Shown here: positions 23,302-34,850 of the stretch, in pieces
Layout: each line of letters starts with the position of its first letter
Position numbering within the stretch: position 1 is the stretch's first letter
Assembly (NCBI GenBank): GCA_021234155.1
Contig: JAJEKV010000050.1
Coordinates: forward strand, 3,047,842 to 3,111,841
Reading direction: 5' to 3'
DNA length: 64,000 nt
DNA from: Isoetes taiwanensis
Taxonomy: Eukaryota; Streptophyta; Lycopodiopsida; Isoetales; Isoetaceae
Notes under the pieces: generated by a model
The model's database searches: none
Seen by the model: only the letters and a program-made list of their open reading frames with translations
Told to the model about the DNA's origin: nothing
Made by a program: the position numbers and the translations under genes

Positions 23302-24700
23302 TTGGATTTTGCAAGGGCTTATGGCGTTACTGGCAGTTCTTAGAGTCGCGATCACCTGAGCCTTTAGGTCGGACCTAGTTTAAAATGGTTATGAAGGTAC
23401 CGCCGCGATGTCTGCTAAGAAGCGTGAGTGTGGTGTCGGGGTAGGGGCATATTTAAAATGTACCGCGGGGGCATGCGGGGGATATTAAAGATTTAATTAC
23501 GCCCTACCATTCACTAGGTGTGAAGCTCTCTCGCAGCTTTTGGTGGAGTTCTTGACAATGTCGTAGTGCAAGGTCTAAAACACCGGATGATGGGTCGCCG
23601 CGGAGTTTGCAATCAATTTCACGGATGATACATTCTCTTTCTTCATGCGGATGGGTCAATCTCGAGCTGACCGAGATATTTTGGATGCCTTTTCTTTCAA
23701 CCGGAGGTGCTTATGCTTTGGTCGAAGTGCTTTTCAGCCATGTAGATCTTGGAAGGAACCTCATCCTGCGTGGTTGAGTCAGGTTTCACGGGCTCTTACA
23801 CATACACACATTTATGAAAGCTGGCTGCGGCGTACCATTTGGCTTGGACATTAATGCTGGGGCAGTTTGGAAAAGGGCATTAGGGAATCTTAGTATCCCA
23901 GGCCGGTGGAGGCTTAAAACTCACACCATAGGTAGTAGGATTAGTAGTGATGGTGCTCTGTAGCACTCATGTTCTGACCTCCTTGCATACTTGCGCTTGA
24001 GAAAGTGTGGTTTAGGGGTGCGGGTTGTATTATGGGTTTTGGGGAGAGTAGGAAGGGAACTCTGATGAAAGTGCGCGCATGAGTGGAAGTGTGTGCATCA
24101 GCCTTGAAAAGGCCCGGGGAGAAACGGTATGCCGTGTGTCCTTGCACCCACGAAGGTTACAGTGTGTCGAAATTCATCGGCGTTGTTGCGGGGAGCAGCA
24201 AAATGCGGAGATTGGCTCTGTTAGCGCGATCGGCGTATATTTGTGTTTAGGAAGCGGTAATTCGGCTCGGTTAAGTATGATGACTCTATTTGAGGATTCG
24301 GCCATTCCTCATGCTTAGCATTTCTTAAAGTCTCCTCAAGGCACAGAAGGTGGTCCGAGATTCTCTTTTCAGTGGACCCCTCATGGTGTGTGGCCTCATG
24401 CCTTTGGTGCCTTGGATTTCTCCATGGCTGCCTACTGGAAATGGATTCTTTATAGAGGGTATCAATAGTGGTGGTATTAGAGAGTCCATCCCTGGCGTGG
24501 AGTTTTTTAGGAATCGATTTGTACCAAACTGGACCATTCGGACTTAGGCAGTGAGCTCTTATTCCACTAGGGTTGTCTTCTCTCAAGTGTTGGCGTTTCC
24601 TTGCAAGTGGGACAGGTATCTGGCATGACGCGGGCTGGCGGGACTGCATTGCGCTTCGGATAAAATTAGTCCATAAAAGCTTCAAGGGGTAGGTGGCGCC
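23302..24700 (+). pseudogene. L1 reverse transcriptase and C-terminal traces
   Basis: LDFARAYG at 23302-23325 is catalytic block A (xDFxKAYD, with the last Asp changed to Gly). VLDNVVVQGLKHRMMG follows near 23550. FTDDTFSFF at 23618-23644 is the catalytic FADDT box with Ala changed to Thr and both aspartates kept. Downstream frames up to 24680 are long but carry no motif I can name. The usual RQGCPLSP block between A and FADD is not visible, so there may be an internal deletion of 50-100 codons. Confidence 0.7.
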
Positions 24701-25228
24701 ATGTAAATAAATGGAATACGGCTATAGCCTCCTAAAATCCAGAGCACACTTGCCAGCGAGATCTTACCGTAATACAGGGTGATGTAGGTACGCGGGGTTC
24801 AGCGCCAGGTGGCATCTATGTGGGAACCATTGAGCAACATCCTGCACTTTGCAGGTGGGAAACTTGGTCACAGAATTTTGAGCCTCTTTGGTCTTCATCT
24901 GATCCAAGGAAGCTTCTCATGAGTCTTTCCTACTTGATTGGTAGGAACGGCTGGCAATGACGTTCAATTTATCACCGAGCTTGGCTTACATTGGTTGATT
25001 TGGAAAAGGCGGAGGCGAAGGTCTTCCAGGAGATAAATTGTACTTGGTTGATTTGGAGTCAGGGGCAAGGTTGTGGCAGGCTTTGATTCTATAAACGTGC
25101 GCAGTTAAAGGAGAATTTAGACCGGCGAACCCTCTGATTGGCGGGTGTGGTGGGCGCTGAGCTTCTTAGCACCACTTATGTTGCCAGTCACATTCTAGTG
25201 GTTTAATATATTCTATAATTTCTTCTTC

Positions 25229-25239
25229 AAAAAAAAAAA
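25229..25239 (+). other. Poly(A) tail of L1
   Basis: Eleven A follow TTCTATAATTTCTTCTTC. Position and composition suit the 3' terminus of a plant L1. A target-site duplication could not be identified because the 5' end is not defined. Confidence 0.65.
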
Positions 25240-27726
25240 TGTTTTAAAGCAGAAAGCGCACTTATTTAAAGTCGTTTGAAATTCCTTTGAAAATTACAGA
25301 AAAATTCAAAAGAGACAAATAGGGAAGGAAAGATTATTAAACGCGGTGTTAGAATTACCGCTAAAAATAACATTTTTATAGCTATTTGATTAAAAGAAAA
25401 AGGCAAAAAAAAGAGCGGGTTTGAGGTGGATAACTCTAATTTTGGAGATCCAACAAATTAGTTGTGTTAAAAATACAAGCAAATATAGTGTGTCTTTTTG
25501 CATCATAATCTGTAAATGCCTTTAAAGAGCAATTTGCAAAATGAGAAGAAGAAAGTATGTAGCAAAAAGAAAGTTGCTCTAATTAAACATTGCTAGAGAC
25601 AGAATAAGAGCTTCCATTTCGAAAATCTTCATGAATATATAATATAATCCATTTTATACATAGCTTATAAAATATGTCACAAGGAGCCCACAAATAAACT
25701 GCTAAATTTAAGCAGTATTAAAACATCTAAAAACCATAATATATGTGGGGTAGCTCAAATGACACAAATTAGCAACTAGGTATTTGAAATGAAAATTAGT
25801 CTGCAAAAAATATTCTAGGCAATTTAATACAAACTATTAACTCAACATGCAAAGATAAGCAAATCCAGCATTCAATTCAGTAAAATCAGTTCCTTCATGA
25901 GCAAAAGCTTGTTAGATCTGCTAAACAAATGGCTAGAGTTGGATTGGACAAAGATTGGTAGGAATAAGCTCATGAAAAACATATGCCCGGCTCATCGTAA
26001 GAAGCTGGAGAACCTAAAAAGTAATCTTTGGGGATTGAAGGTCTAACAAATTTAAGCGATTTCCCTTTTTAGAAAAAACTTTATTTTTACATCTTACCGC
26101 CATTTTTTTTTTTTTAACATCACATTGTTCTTCCTGCAAAGAACAAGAATAAATGATGAAGTATTATCTTGCTCATGTTCAATAAAACAACAAGCATGAA
26201 TCCTACCATTTTTCATTACCGAATGGACATCAATTATGCGGGCTCATTTCATTTGAAAATAGAGCGTGTTTCTTTCCTATGAATTGATAGGTTATTTTTA
26301 ACTTGAGCATTTTTCTAAAGCATCCATATCTACTTGATATGTCAGGCACTATTTACACAACACTAAACACAATATACGGTTCAAATTCAAAACAAGGCTG
26401 GAATTTCTTCGATTATTTTGCCATTCACAATACCATTATATGGCATACAGTGGCATTTAGGAATGGCTCTACCAGTATCTCAACACAAATTTTAGAATTC
26501 GTTCTAGAATTTTGCAAGATAAATAGAAGCTCAAAGCGGGCAAATGCGGCACAACTTATACTCCCGCGATAATACTATTCCCAATAAAATAGAGAAAAAC
26601 AAAACACCATTTTGGTTAGCAGGGCACGCAGAAGGCATCTCGAGTCCAAGCTCGCAATTTTTCTAGATTTTTTCGATTCCTCATGGCATTGATTAGGGCA
26701 AAAAAACAACAAAGGCAAAATAATAAAGTGGAACTTTCTTGTATGCATATCAAATCGACAAGAAGTCAAAAGAGAAGAGATTCAATTTCCAAGATTTTCT
26801 AATTTTCTGTCATTCAGTTATAAATTAATAGGTTCAATAGATAAGATAAGGACACATCAGAAAAATATGATGTACGCCATCAGATAGAGCTAAATTGTAG
26901 CAATTATTTGAGGGGGTTTTAGGCAGCTTGCTATCACGAATTTAGTTCGCAGTATTTTACACATTATTTGAAAATCATATAGGATCTTTAGCTAGGGAGA
27001 TTGTTCCAAGAATTTCCCTAGCTCAAGAAAACTAAACTTTCATTGATATATGGAGCAGCGGGAAGCGGGTAGTTACATTTGGTAGGGTTTCTCTATTTCG
27101 ATATGCATTGGGCTGGCTCATCAAACCTCCCATATTAAGATCAAACACACATTAAATCCAGGCTTTTTTTCCTCTTTACAGCCATAAGCGTATTTAACAA
27201 TCACAGGCATGACTCCATGATTAGTTTCTCCACAGTCCCTTTTGTGAGAATTGGGCTGGTTCCTATAAGATCCTTGCCTTTCTCTCGCCTTTCTTTTTAT
27301 TCTTGAGGATATACAAATGCATATCACGAATGGCAGCTCATCGAAGATGGGATTGATTTGGTAAGCAAGGCGAGATCGAGGCTTTCTTTGGCGTCTTGCC
27401 TACAGCAGTATTAGCTTCTCCAAGTGGAACAACGGATCATCGGTTCAAAGGTATGTACCAAATTTCAAATTTCAAACATGGGCGGGAAAAAAAGGTGGGG
27501 TATAGAAAAAAAGCGGGGTAAAAAAATACATTGAAAAAACAAGTATAAAATAAATGCAAATATAGGATTATAATTTGATGTTTATACGTCCCAAATTTCT
27601 CTTTTATGTGTGTTACTATATAAAAATTTAAGTAAAAATTTAACTTTTTAACGATCATGATATACTTGAACCTTGTTTAACCCATTTTGAAGGTTTACGA
27701 TACAAAATGGGGACAAAATATTGCAC
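25240..27726. other. AT-rich region, no gene recognised
   Basis: The region contains A- and T-runs and scattered short frames (26303-26572 plus, 27121-27327 minus, 27437-27658 minus) without known motifs. No tandem structure was seen. Confidence 0.5.
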
Positions 27727-27910
27727 AAGGTTTACATATTAATAGGTTTAATGCATAGGTTTAATAGGCTTTCATATGTTTAATGCATAGGTTCACATTG
27801 GTTTAATCATCTTCAATATGCTTTCATAGGTTTATTACATAGATTTACATAGTCTTAATGCATAGCTTTCATAGATTTAATGCATAGGTTTAGATAGGTT
27901 TAATAGGGTA
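27727..27910 (+). repeat. Degenerate minisatellite, TTTAATGCATAGGTTTACATAG-like
   Basis: About eight imperfect copies of a unit of roughly 22 bp, combining TTTAATGCATAGG with TTTACATAG or TTTCATAG. Copy boundaries drift because of indels. Confidence 0.8.
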
Positions 27911-27965
27911 TGTGAACGGTAATCTGCATTACCAAATAAACTCATTACGAAAACATGTTTTTTCA

Positions 27966-28255
27966 TAAAGTTTGCCTTTCGACTTATGAGTGAGAAATGC
28001 CCTAAGACGTGTTTTTCACTCTGAGATGTTTTTCTCGACTGGCGAGTCGAGAAAGGCTATCAGATTAAATCCCCCAACATATAACAACCAACACATAACA
28101 ACCATTGACATTAACAACCAACACATAACTACCATTCTCGACTCGCGAGAAAGACATGCCTTTTTCATTTGATCTGTCTTTCTCATTCGCGAGAATCGAA
28201 GAATAGAACTTTACCTTTTCCTCTAAAGTTGCCTTTCTCAGCCATGAGTCGAGAA
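27966..28255. repeat. Cluster of five related hairpins
   Basis: Five short inverted repeats share the core CTCGACT...GAGAAAGGC. The best is 28031-28054: a perfect 10-bp stem (TTTCTCGACT / AGTCGAGAAA) with loop GGCG. Others lie near 27970-27999, 28135-28153, 28175-28190 and 28228-28258 (arms GCCTTTCTC / GAGAAAGGC). Between them, AACAACCAACACATAAC occurs twice. No element ends or coding sequence are seen. Confidence 0.8.
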
Positions 28256-30620
28256 AGGCCCTCTGTTCCCTACTTTTAAATGAAATGGGCCTTAGAACTT
28301 GTTGTTTTTAATTTGTATTGTCATTAGCACATCGATTGCATGGCGTTTTCAATGTTTTTCGAGTCTGGTCCTTGAGCGGAAAGAACATGATGGGGAGCCA
28401 TGGAAATACCGGATTGATTGAAGAAGAGGATGAGGAAAGTTTTTGGTGACATGCATTGAATGAGGCCAACACATTAGATTATATATTCATCTTTTACTAC
28501 TTATAAACTTAGGGCGATTAATGTTTGCTACTTAGGAGTTTCTATTTTAGGTATAATAATAGTGATTTTAGCTTGTCTTTCATGGTAGACTATAATTTTT
28601 ATAGATTTAAGCTTTGTCACATAGATCTCCAATTTGATTTTAAAAATAATATACTACTATATGTAAGACTTAAATATAAATGGGCATGGACCATTATGGT
28701 CCACAATTAGACGAAGTGGATATAGAAGTAACTCTCTCTAATTATCATTACTAATTCTATTTATGGTTTATTTTTCACTTATACAATGATATGGCGATTT
28801 TCTACCTCCTATAACATAATTTTTGGAAGGATGAGTGGAGATTTATATAGGTTCAGTCTGCTTGTGTTTCAACATTACTATAATACAATTCTAGCAACCA
28901 ACTAATTGTTTCAAATAGAATACTATACATGGAATTTAAGTTGCTCTCGTGGCTTGGAACACCTCGGACCTTGCTCCGCACGTTGTTCCCAGTAGGTGGT
29001 CTGTATGCGAAGATGATGTAATATTTGTGCCAGCCCGACCATCATGGTCTCTTCAACCACTATAAGTACAATGTAATGAAATTATATATAAATAAAAATT
29101 CAGGGCAGATTAATACTTTGTTTACAGAGAGATAGCATTTTTATTGGTTATAACTATGCAATTTATCTTCTCAACTCATTAACCGAGAAAAGTAGACCAC
29201 GTATTTTTCCTTAACATAATTTTCGCACAGGAAAAAAGGCATCTTCTAAAGCATTAATGCGGTTTTAAAAGTTTTGCACGTCTTTTTTGTGTAAAATAAC
29301 AGGGTTCCAAAAAAACATGGGAATGGCATGTGACCCACTTTAATTAAATATGCTCTTTTATGCACATCAAGGTTGCTTTTCCGTTGTAGTTTTCTTTGTG
29401 GCCCATGGATTCATAGGTGGATCATACAACCCCTTCTTCTTCCTTTGAGACCAAGTTCTTCGATCCCTTTGATTTATTTAACAGGTGCATTATAGTTTGA
29501 ATCATTATTTTCCCATCTCACTTTGTGCTTTATAGTGTCTTCGCAAAGAAATCAATACTATTTTAATAATATTTAATTTACCTTTTTTAGCACCGAACAC
29601 GGCATGTTTATGTATACTCAATACAATTTATAATGAGATCCATTGCTCCAATGTAGACATGTGAAAGTAATTAAGCAGCATTATTTGAGCACAAGGACAA
29701 GGCCAACCTGATCTGCAGATCACTTGCGATTTGTACAAAGCATCTTTCAAGTTTTTAAGCTCATCAAGCTTTAACCTAACTAATGTATATGAATGGATCC
29801 TTTACTAAGTGCCTGAATATTTATAAATGAATTCTCAGTAAAGTGCCTGATATGTTTGGACATGCGACATCTTGCCAGAAGTTTAATTGATCTATTTTTG
29901 CTAGATATATTGCTTTTATTGATTTTCGAGATCTTAGGCTCCATGCATGTTATCCACGGTAAATAAGATGCCAGGGAAAATAACCACAGGGGAATATCAA
30001 GCATGTTATTTGCAGTAAGACTGCCAGTGCTTCTTATTACAAACTTTACAATGCTTTATGTTGCAAACTTTACACATGGTACTGTAGAATTGATTAGTAT
30101 GTCTTATGAATATTGGTATTGTTGCTTCTACATGAGTGGTGCAAGATCCATGAATATTATATATTAACTTGGAAATATATCAAAATGCTACTTGAACGTT
30201 AAAAAGTGCCATATAAATGCTACTTTTAAAATCCAGCCCAACAAGCAATTGTATACTTAGTTTTCTTGACAAGAACATGATGCAATCTTAAGACTCCTTA
30301 CCCAATATTTATTCTACATGAATGTTCCATACTTGAATGCATTTAACTACTAACATATATAACTCAAATTGCATTTTCAATACTATGTACACCAATTATA
30401 CATTAAATATTACTAGAAATTTATCGCGGCGGCCTTCTTTGGTTCGAATTGTGTGAGTTCGGAATGTTTGCAAGACACCCGATTATGTGAAATTGGAACG
30501 ATCTGAAAGAGATGATATTTGGCTTAAGGATTAAATCCAGACTGACCTAGCTGAATGCATATTAAATTTTACATAATTCCTGATCTGGCAGCAAAAGATT
30601 TACGGATTCTGAAAATCGAT
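28256..30620. other. AT-rich region, nothing recognised
   Basis: Only short frames without motifs are present. No repeat, RNA gene or transposon feature could be supported. Confidence 0.5.
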
Positions 30621-30623
30621 CTG

Positions 30624-30664
30624 GGCTATTGTTTCAGGCGATATAGGCTATTGTTTCAGGCGAT
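30624..30664 (+). repeat. 22-bp direct duplication
   Basis: GGCTATTGTTTCAGGCGAT occurs at 30624-30642 and again at 30646-30664, without mismatch over 19 bases. Confidence 0.95.
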
Positions 30665-31757
30665 CACTATTGGTGGCACCAGGATGTTTTGTAGTGATGG
30701 ATTCTTATCAGTTTAGACTAATGAGGAGGACCGTCGCCACTTAGCCCTTACAATTTTAGTTCAAATCTAGAACTTCAACTCCCAATTTTCATTTTTGAAT
30801 AACGTTACTCAATCGTCAGAATACCATTAGATAAGGAGGGAACAATTGTTAAATGTTGTGTCTAAAAAATGACAATAAAAAAGAAGAACCTCACAATGAC
30901 GTCAGACAAAAGGAGGCATTGGGGTTCTTTTTTTGGCAGGCTGAGCCGTGCTATTGCCCTTGGGCCCTCATTATTGCTGCCAGTCGAAGTTCCAGAAAGT
31001 ATTTAATATACTTTTAATGCACATAGGCAAAGAATTGGAAGGAGGAAGTCGAAATTGTGAAGCAAGTAACACAGGCGCTCATTTGTTTTTACTTCATTCT
31101 CTGAAGTCTACTCTATTTGCCATGGCAGTCCCATAGTCAGCTCTGGCAGCAGCACAACTCGGGCTCCGTCCAGATGCCAGAATAGGTCTAGAAAATGTAG
31201 AAATGGGTTGATGAGTTCCCATTTCATGTTCGCAGGTATGGCAGAGATTGCAAATCCCTTCAGCTATTCGGTTGTTTTCTTCTTTTACAGACAGAAACTG
31301 CTTGTATTGCAGGGTACGTTTATGCCATCCTTTCTATTCATAGTGGTGTTTCTATCTTGGTCTTCTCTCTATTATGTCAATGCGTGGCAGTTCATCCAAT
31401 TCCAAGGAGCAGACAGATGCATAACATGGTTGTTTGGATAGCCATTTCTAGAGAGCGTTTTTTTGCATAACTCCTATTTCTCTGCGATTTTTTTGCCTAG
31501 ACTTGCTGTAACAGAGATTTTTGGGATGATGTATCGTTCAGCAAGGTCCTGTGTACAGGCTCTCAGCCGGCGGCCATAACAGTGGTCATATTGAACAGAT
31601 TAGTCAGAAGATTTCAAGACCAGTTTTATGGAAGAAATCCGAGGCCAGAATGAAGAGAAACATTCCACAGAAACTTACAAATTTGACTCGTGCACAACCA
31701 ATTTCAAGCGAATTTCAGAAACATTCATCGTCCTTTCTTCTTATATACCTCCTCGTC
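30665..31757. other. Unassigned spacer
   Basis: A forward frame at 31208-31441 is hydrophobic but matches nothing known. TTCTTTTACAG near 31280 looks like a splice acceptor, but no exon context supports it. Confidence 0.4.
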
Positions 31758-31978
31758 GGATCAGCTGTCATCTAATCCGACCTAATCCAAGGAATTCTTA
31801 TAAACGGCGTCTAAGAATTAGGATGGAGAGCGCCTTGCTAGCTGGCAACAACAATGCCGGATTAGCTGTCGTCTGATCTAAGGATTCCTACAGATGTCAT
31901 GCAAGAAATGGAATGGATTGCGGCGCAGGAACACCGCCTTGCAAGCTGGATGGAGCAGATTACTTGTAAAAAAAAAAC
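31758..31978 (+). repeat. 101-bp tandem repeat, two copies, then A10
   Basis: Copy 1 (31758-31858) and copy 2 (31859-31960) align with substitutions and small indels; both begin GGATYAGCTGTC and both contain a GCCTTGC-AGCTGG block. Copy 2 is followed by a run of ten A at 31969-31978. This could be the end of a SINE or other retroposed sequence, but no promoter boxes were found. Confidence 0.65.
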
Positions 31979-32249
31979 GTGGCATAAGAATGAAGATTTG
32001 GATTGCGGCCCAGAAAAATTCCTTAGGGACGAACAGAAATAAAAAATTAGACTCTCGATTATATATGTCTAGAATCTGCACAACACCTCTCATTAGTGCA
32101 AAGGAATATTGTTCCATTTTGAACACCATCCCAACATTCACCCGATAGTTTTCTTTTTGGTTTTTTTTGGGACCTATTAAATATAACATTGGAAATGGTA
32201 CATTATGATTAATATGTGTTCATCGAATATATTTTTAACTTAAGTGCCC

Positions 32250-32694
32250 TAAAGAAAAAGGCCAGCAACACTGGGCACTTTTTCCAGTTCCCTATAAATT
32301 CAATACCAACCTTCTTAACTCTACATCTTTTTGTGACCAATTTAGAGCCTTTTATTCTAATTTGCCTCGGGTTAATGACCACAACTCTATGAAAGATCTC
32401 TACTCTAATATTAAAATTTCCAAAGCTTGGATAAAGGCTTGGTCCAACCAAATTCACAGAGTTAAGCAAGAGGAGAAAAACAATCTCCTCCAGCAGATGA
32501 GAGATACTAGAATGGCTCTGCAGAATGATATTTTAAGTCTTATTCTTCATCTTAAAGAGGAAGATATTGAGAGAAAAATCCAGCTCATTGAGGAGATAGA
32601 GGCTAAGGGTGCAACTATTAGGTGCAAGATTAAATATGCCAATGATATGGACTCTGGGTGTACAAACTTTTTTTTTAGGGTTGCTAAATCGAGA
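32250..32694 (+). pseudogene. L1 linker between endonuclease and RT
   Basis: The frame reads PYKFNTNLLNSTSFCDQF, the usual xLNxxLL block, then a helical Lys/Glu-rich stretch (WIKAWSNQIHRVKQEEKNN) and GATIRCKIKYANDMDSGC followed by NFFFRVAKS. The last corresponds to the conserved RSKxKxxxxGDxxTKFF block. About 145 codons are open without interruption, making this the best preserved L1 segment in the window. It stops at 32698, just inside the LTR-like block. Confidence 0.8.
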
Positions 32695-33242
32695 TGTTAG
32701 TCCTGTACGTCCTGGTACAGGACTATTCATGCACACCACTGATCAGACCAAGAACAAGGCGCTAAATCCAGGTCAAGGTCAGTCATCAAGAGCCCAGCAG
32801 AAGACCACGCAGAAGGTCACCCCCAAGAGTCAGTCAAAGAAGAGGCAGAAAATAGACAAATGACCCCCGTCAGCATCAGCGTCAGCGTCAGCGTAATTCC
32901 AGGCACTTCAAGAGGCACCGCCAGCATTCCTGCAAATCAGGCCTCCTTCAGGAGTCGGCACCGAGATCTGTCAGACTATCTATATTGGGCCAGAGGCCAT
33001 TGTACTATATATATGAGTAGAGCTAGCATTCGAAGGCTAGATGAGTTTTTGTTCTTGTCTCCCATCATTTTCTCTCTCGATTGCGAGAGCTCATGTATTC
33101 TGATTGATATCAAGAAGTTTTCTTCACACTATTGTGTTTCTTTTGTGTTCTTATTTTCTCTTCCCTTAGTTCTTTTGCAAATCCCGCGTGACACAGCTCC
33201 CAGATTCTCCTGTTTGATCCAAGGTGCCCAGGGACCCCAACA
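32695..33242 (+). mobile_element. Solo-LTR-like insertion in L1 (548 bp)
   Basis: It begins TGTTAGTCCTG and ends GGGACCCCAACA, so it has TG...CA-type ends. A perfect 10-bp hairpin (AGTCCTGTAC / GTACAGGACT, 6-nt loop) lies at 32699-32724. A TATA-like TACTATATATATGAG is at 33003-33017, followed by a T-rich leader, as in plant LTRs. There is no second LTR or coding region, and I could not find a matching 5-bp target duplication, so the right limit is tentative. Confidence 0.5.
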
Positions 33243-33260
33243 TACGATCTGTATTGTAGG

Positions 33261-33900
33261 CATGGAATAATTTAAGGGCTAAGTTTTGCAGTTTGACGAC
33301 TTTTTAGCACACAGAAAATATCGGCTAAAGTAAATGGAAATAATGGAGGAAAAAATAATAATTTTAGCTTAACTTTTTTCGCGCTTGCACGAACCTTCGA
33401 GTTGTTTAGCCAAATGCTAGAAAATAAGAGTGTGAAAAGTTATAATATTTAGCTAAGCCATAGAAAATTTTGGAATGAGTTTTAGGCGCATTAAAATGCT
33501 AAAAAGAAAGAGTGTGAAAAGTTGTAATGTTTAGCTAAAAAGATTCTAGGTGATAAGAAAATATATGATTAATATTTATTTCCTAGCATCCATGGAATAG
33601 TTTGAGGCCTAGACTTAGCTAGTTGGCATTTTATTAGCATGTTTCCACATAAAAAATGACTAAAATAAATGGAAACAATTGGGAAAAAACATAATAACTT
33701 TAGCTTAAAGTTTTATGTGCCCACAACTCAGAAAGTTTTCGGATGAATTTCAAGTTAGTTTAGCTAAATACTAGAAAGTATAAGAGGGAAAATTTGAAGA
33801 GTTTAGCTAAACCATAGAAAGTTTTGGGATTAGTTTTGAGCAAGTTTAGCTAAAGCCATTATGGCTAAATAGAAACATGCAATTAGTAATTTATTCCCTG
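33261..33900 (+). repeat. Two-copy tandem repeat, about 330 bp
   Basis: Copy 1 starts with CATGGAATAATTTAAGGGC at 33261 and copy 2 with CATGGAATAGTTTGAGGCC at 33591. Both continue with a TAAATGGAAA block and TTTAGCTTAA, then several TTTAGCTAA motifs. Copy 1 also contains an internal duplication of AGAGTGTGAAAAGTT (33427 and 33509). Divergence is roughly a quarter of positions by eye. Confidence 0.75.
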
Positions 33901-34063
33901 GTCGTAGGATCGACAAATCCGACGACTGTAGTAGCCCAGGGTGCACCTCATTTAGAATATGTGCCTTTGATACTATTAGATGGGACTTTATTAGCTACTC
34001 AATGCTCAAATTTGTCTTTACCTGTCTCTCATTCACCTCATTATGGGATTAAATCTAAGAGCC

Positions 34064-34850
34064 AACTCTGCCATCCTCATTAATGGTTCTCCTGGCCCCT
34101 TCTTCTCCTTTGCTAAAGGTATGAGACAAGGTTGTCCTCTAACTCCCTATCTTTTTATTATGACAATGAAATAATACTAAAGTTTAAGTAGGTACTACCA
34201 AAATATGGAAATATTTTTGGTCCCCAAATTCTAGTAATGACACTCTAGCCGTATTTATTAATTTTCTTTACTTCCTCAAGAACTATTCTAGTAATATCTC
34301 CATGAATAATACTTCCGAATTTAGTGTCACTGTATCTCCTCAATTTTAGACAAATGCACAATCATTGAGATAAGACCTCATAATCGGGGATTACAGGATT
34401 AAAGCCATCAACACTCCCCAAGCATCAAAGCTAGGTATACCTTATCTCTTAATCCAAATCTACCGCATTTGGGAACCCTATTGTGAACAAATCAAAGCTA
34501 AATCGTATATCTACAAAATAATCTTCTCAATGGGTGAACTATTATTGCCAATATGGTTCTGTTAGCTCCCCATATTTATTTCTCTTCCGCCTCTCTGCTT
34601 GCTCCCACAATTGCCCCCACAAGCAAACTTGGAGAAGATAATAAGAAAAGTTTATTCAGAATGGTAACAATATGGTCAATTGGGACACTATTGTTAGGAA
34701 AAGATGGAGGCTTAAATCTATAAAAATCTTTTCGTTGTAAAGCTCTGCAGTAAATTTATTTTGGAAGGTTTTGACTGTGTTCTTCGCTCTTCTCTTTTTC
34801 TATCATCACATAGTACCTTAGAAATGTACCAGCTTGGTCATCCCTTCCAT
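34064..34850 (+). pseudogene. L1 reverse transcriptase palm and thumb fragment
   Basis: The frame from 34064 reads NSAILINGSPGPFFSF, then MRQGCPLTPYLF at 34121-34156, the canonical RGxRQGCPLSPYLF block. A stop follows at 34171. Shifted frames later read SKLGIPYLL (about 34428-34455; usual KYLGIPL) and KDGGLNL (about 34700-34720; usual xxGGLGL). The FADDT catalytic box, expected between 34200 and 34350, is not visible. Confidence 0.75.

Larger units (their letters stand above)
20950..25239 (+). mobile_element. L1-type LINE, plus strand, with poly(A) end
   Basis: Endonuclease, RT and post-RT traces appear in ORF2 order, and the element ends in A11 at 25229-25239 after a TTCTTCTTC stretch. The 5' limit is uncertain: sequence before about 21800 has no recognised ORF1 or endonuclease motif, though its G-rich composition continues from about 20950. 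Stops and frameshifts occur throughout. Unlike the pentamer-tail LINEs it has a poly(A) tail, so two LINE families are present. Confidence 0.75.
32230..34850 (+). mobile_element. L1-type LINE fragment, interrupted by LTR-like and tandem-repeat sequence
   Basis: L1 coding sequence occurs in two blocks in the same orientation: linker region 32230-32694 and RT 34064-34850. Between them lie an LTR-like block (32695-33242) and a two-copy tandem repeat (33261-33900). In intact relatives about 250 codons separate these parts, but only non-L1 DNA is recognisable in the gap. Insertion was therefore accompanied by loss of the RT fingers and block A. No endonuclease or tail is visible. Confidence 0.75.

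Noticed and set aside
24221-24685. 154-residue minus frame inside the plus-strand L1
   Set aside because: Antisense shadow of the L1; no motif, and the L1 motifs lie on the plus strand.
33003-33270. Complete small retrotransposon (TRIM) inside the L1
   Set aside because: Only one LTR-like block is visible and no second LTR, PBS or polypurine tract was found.
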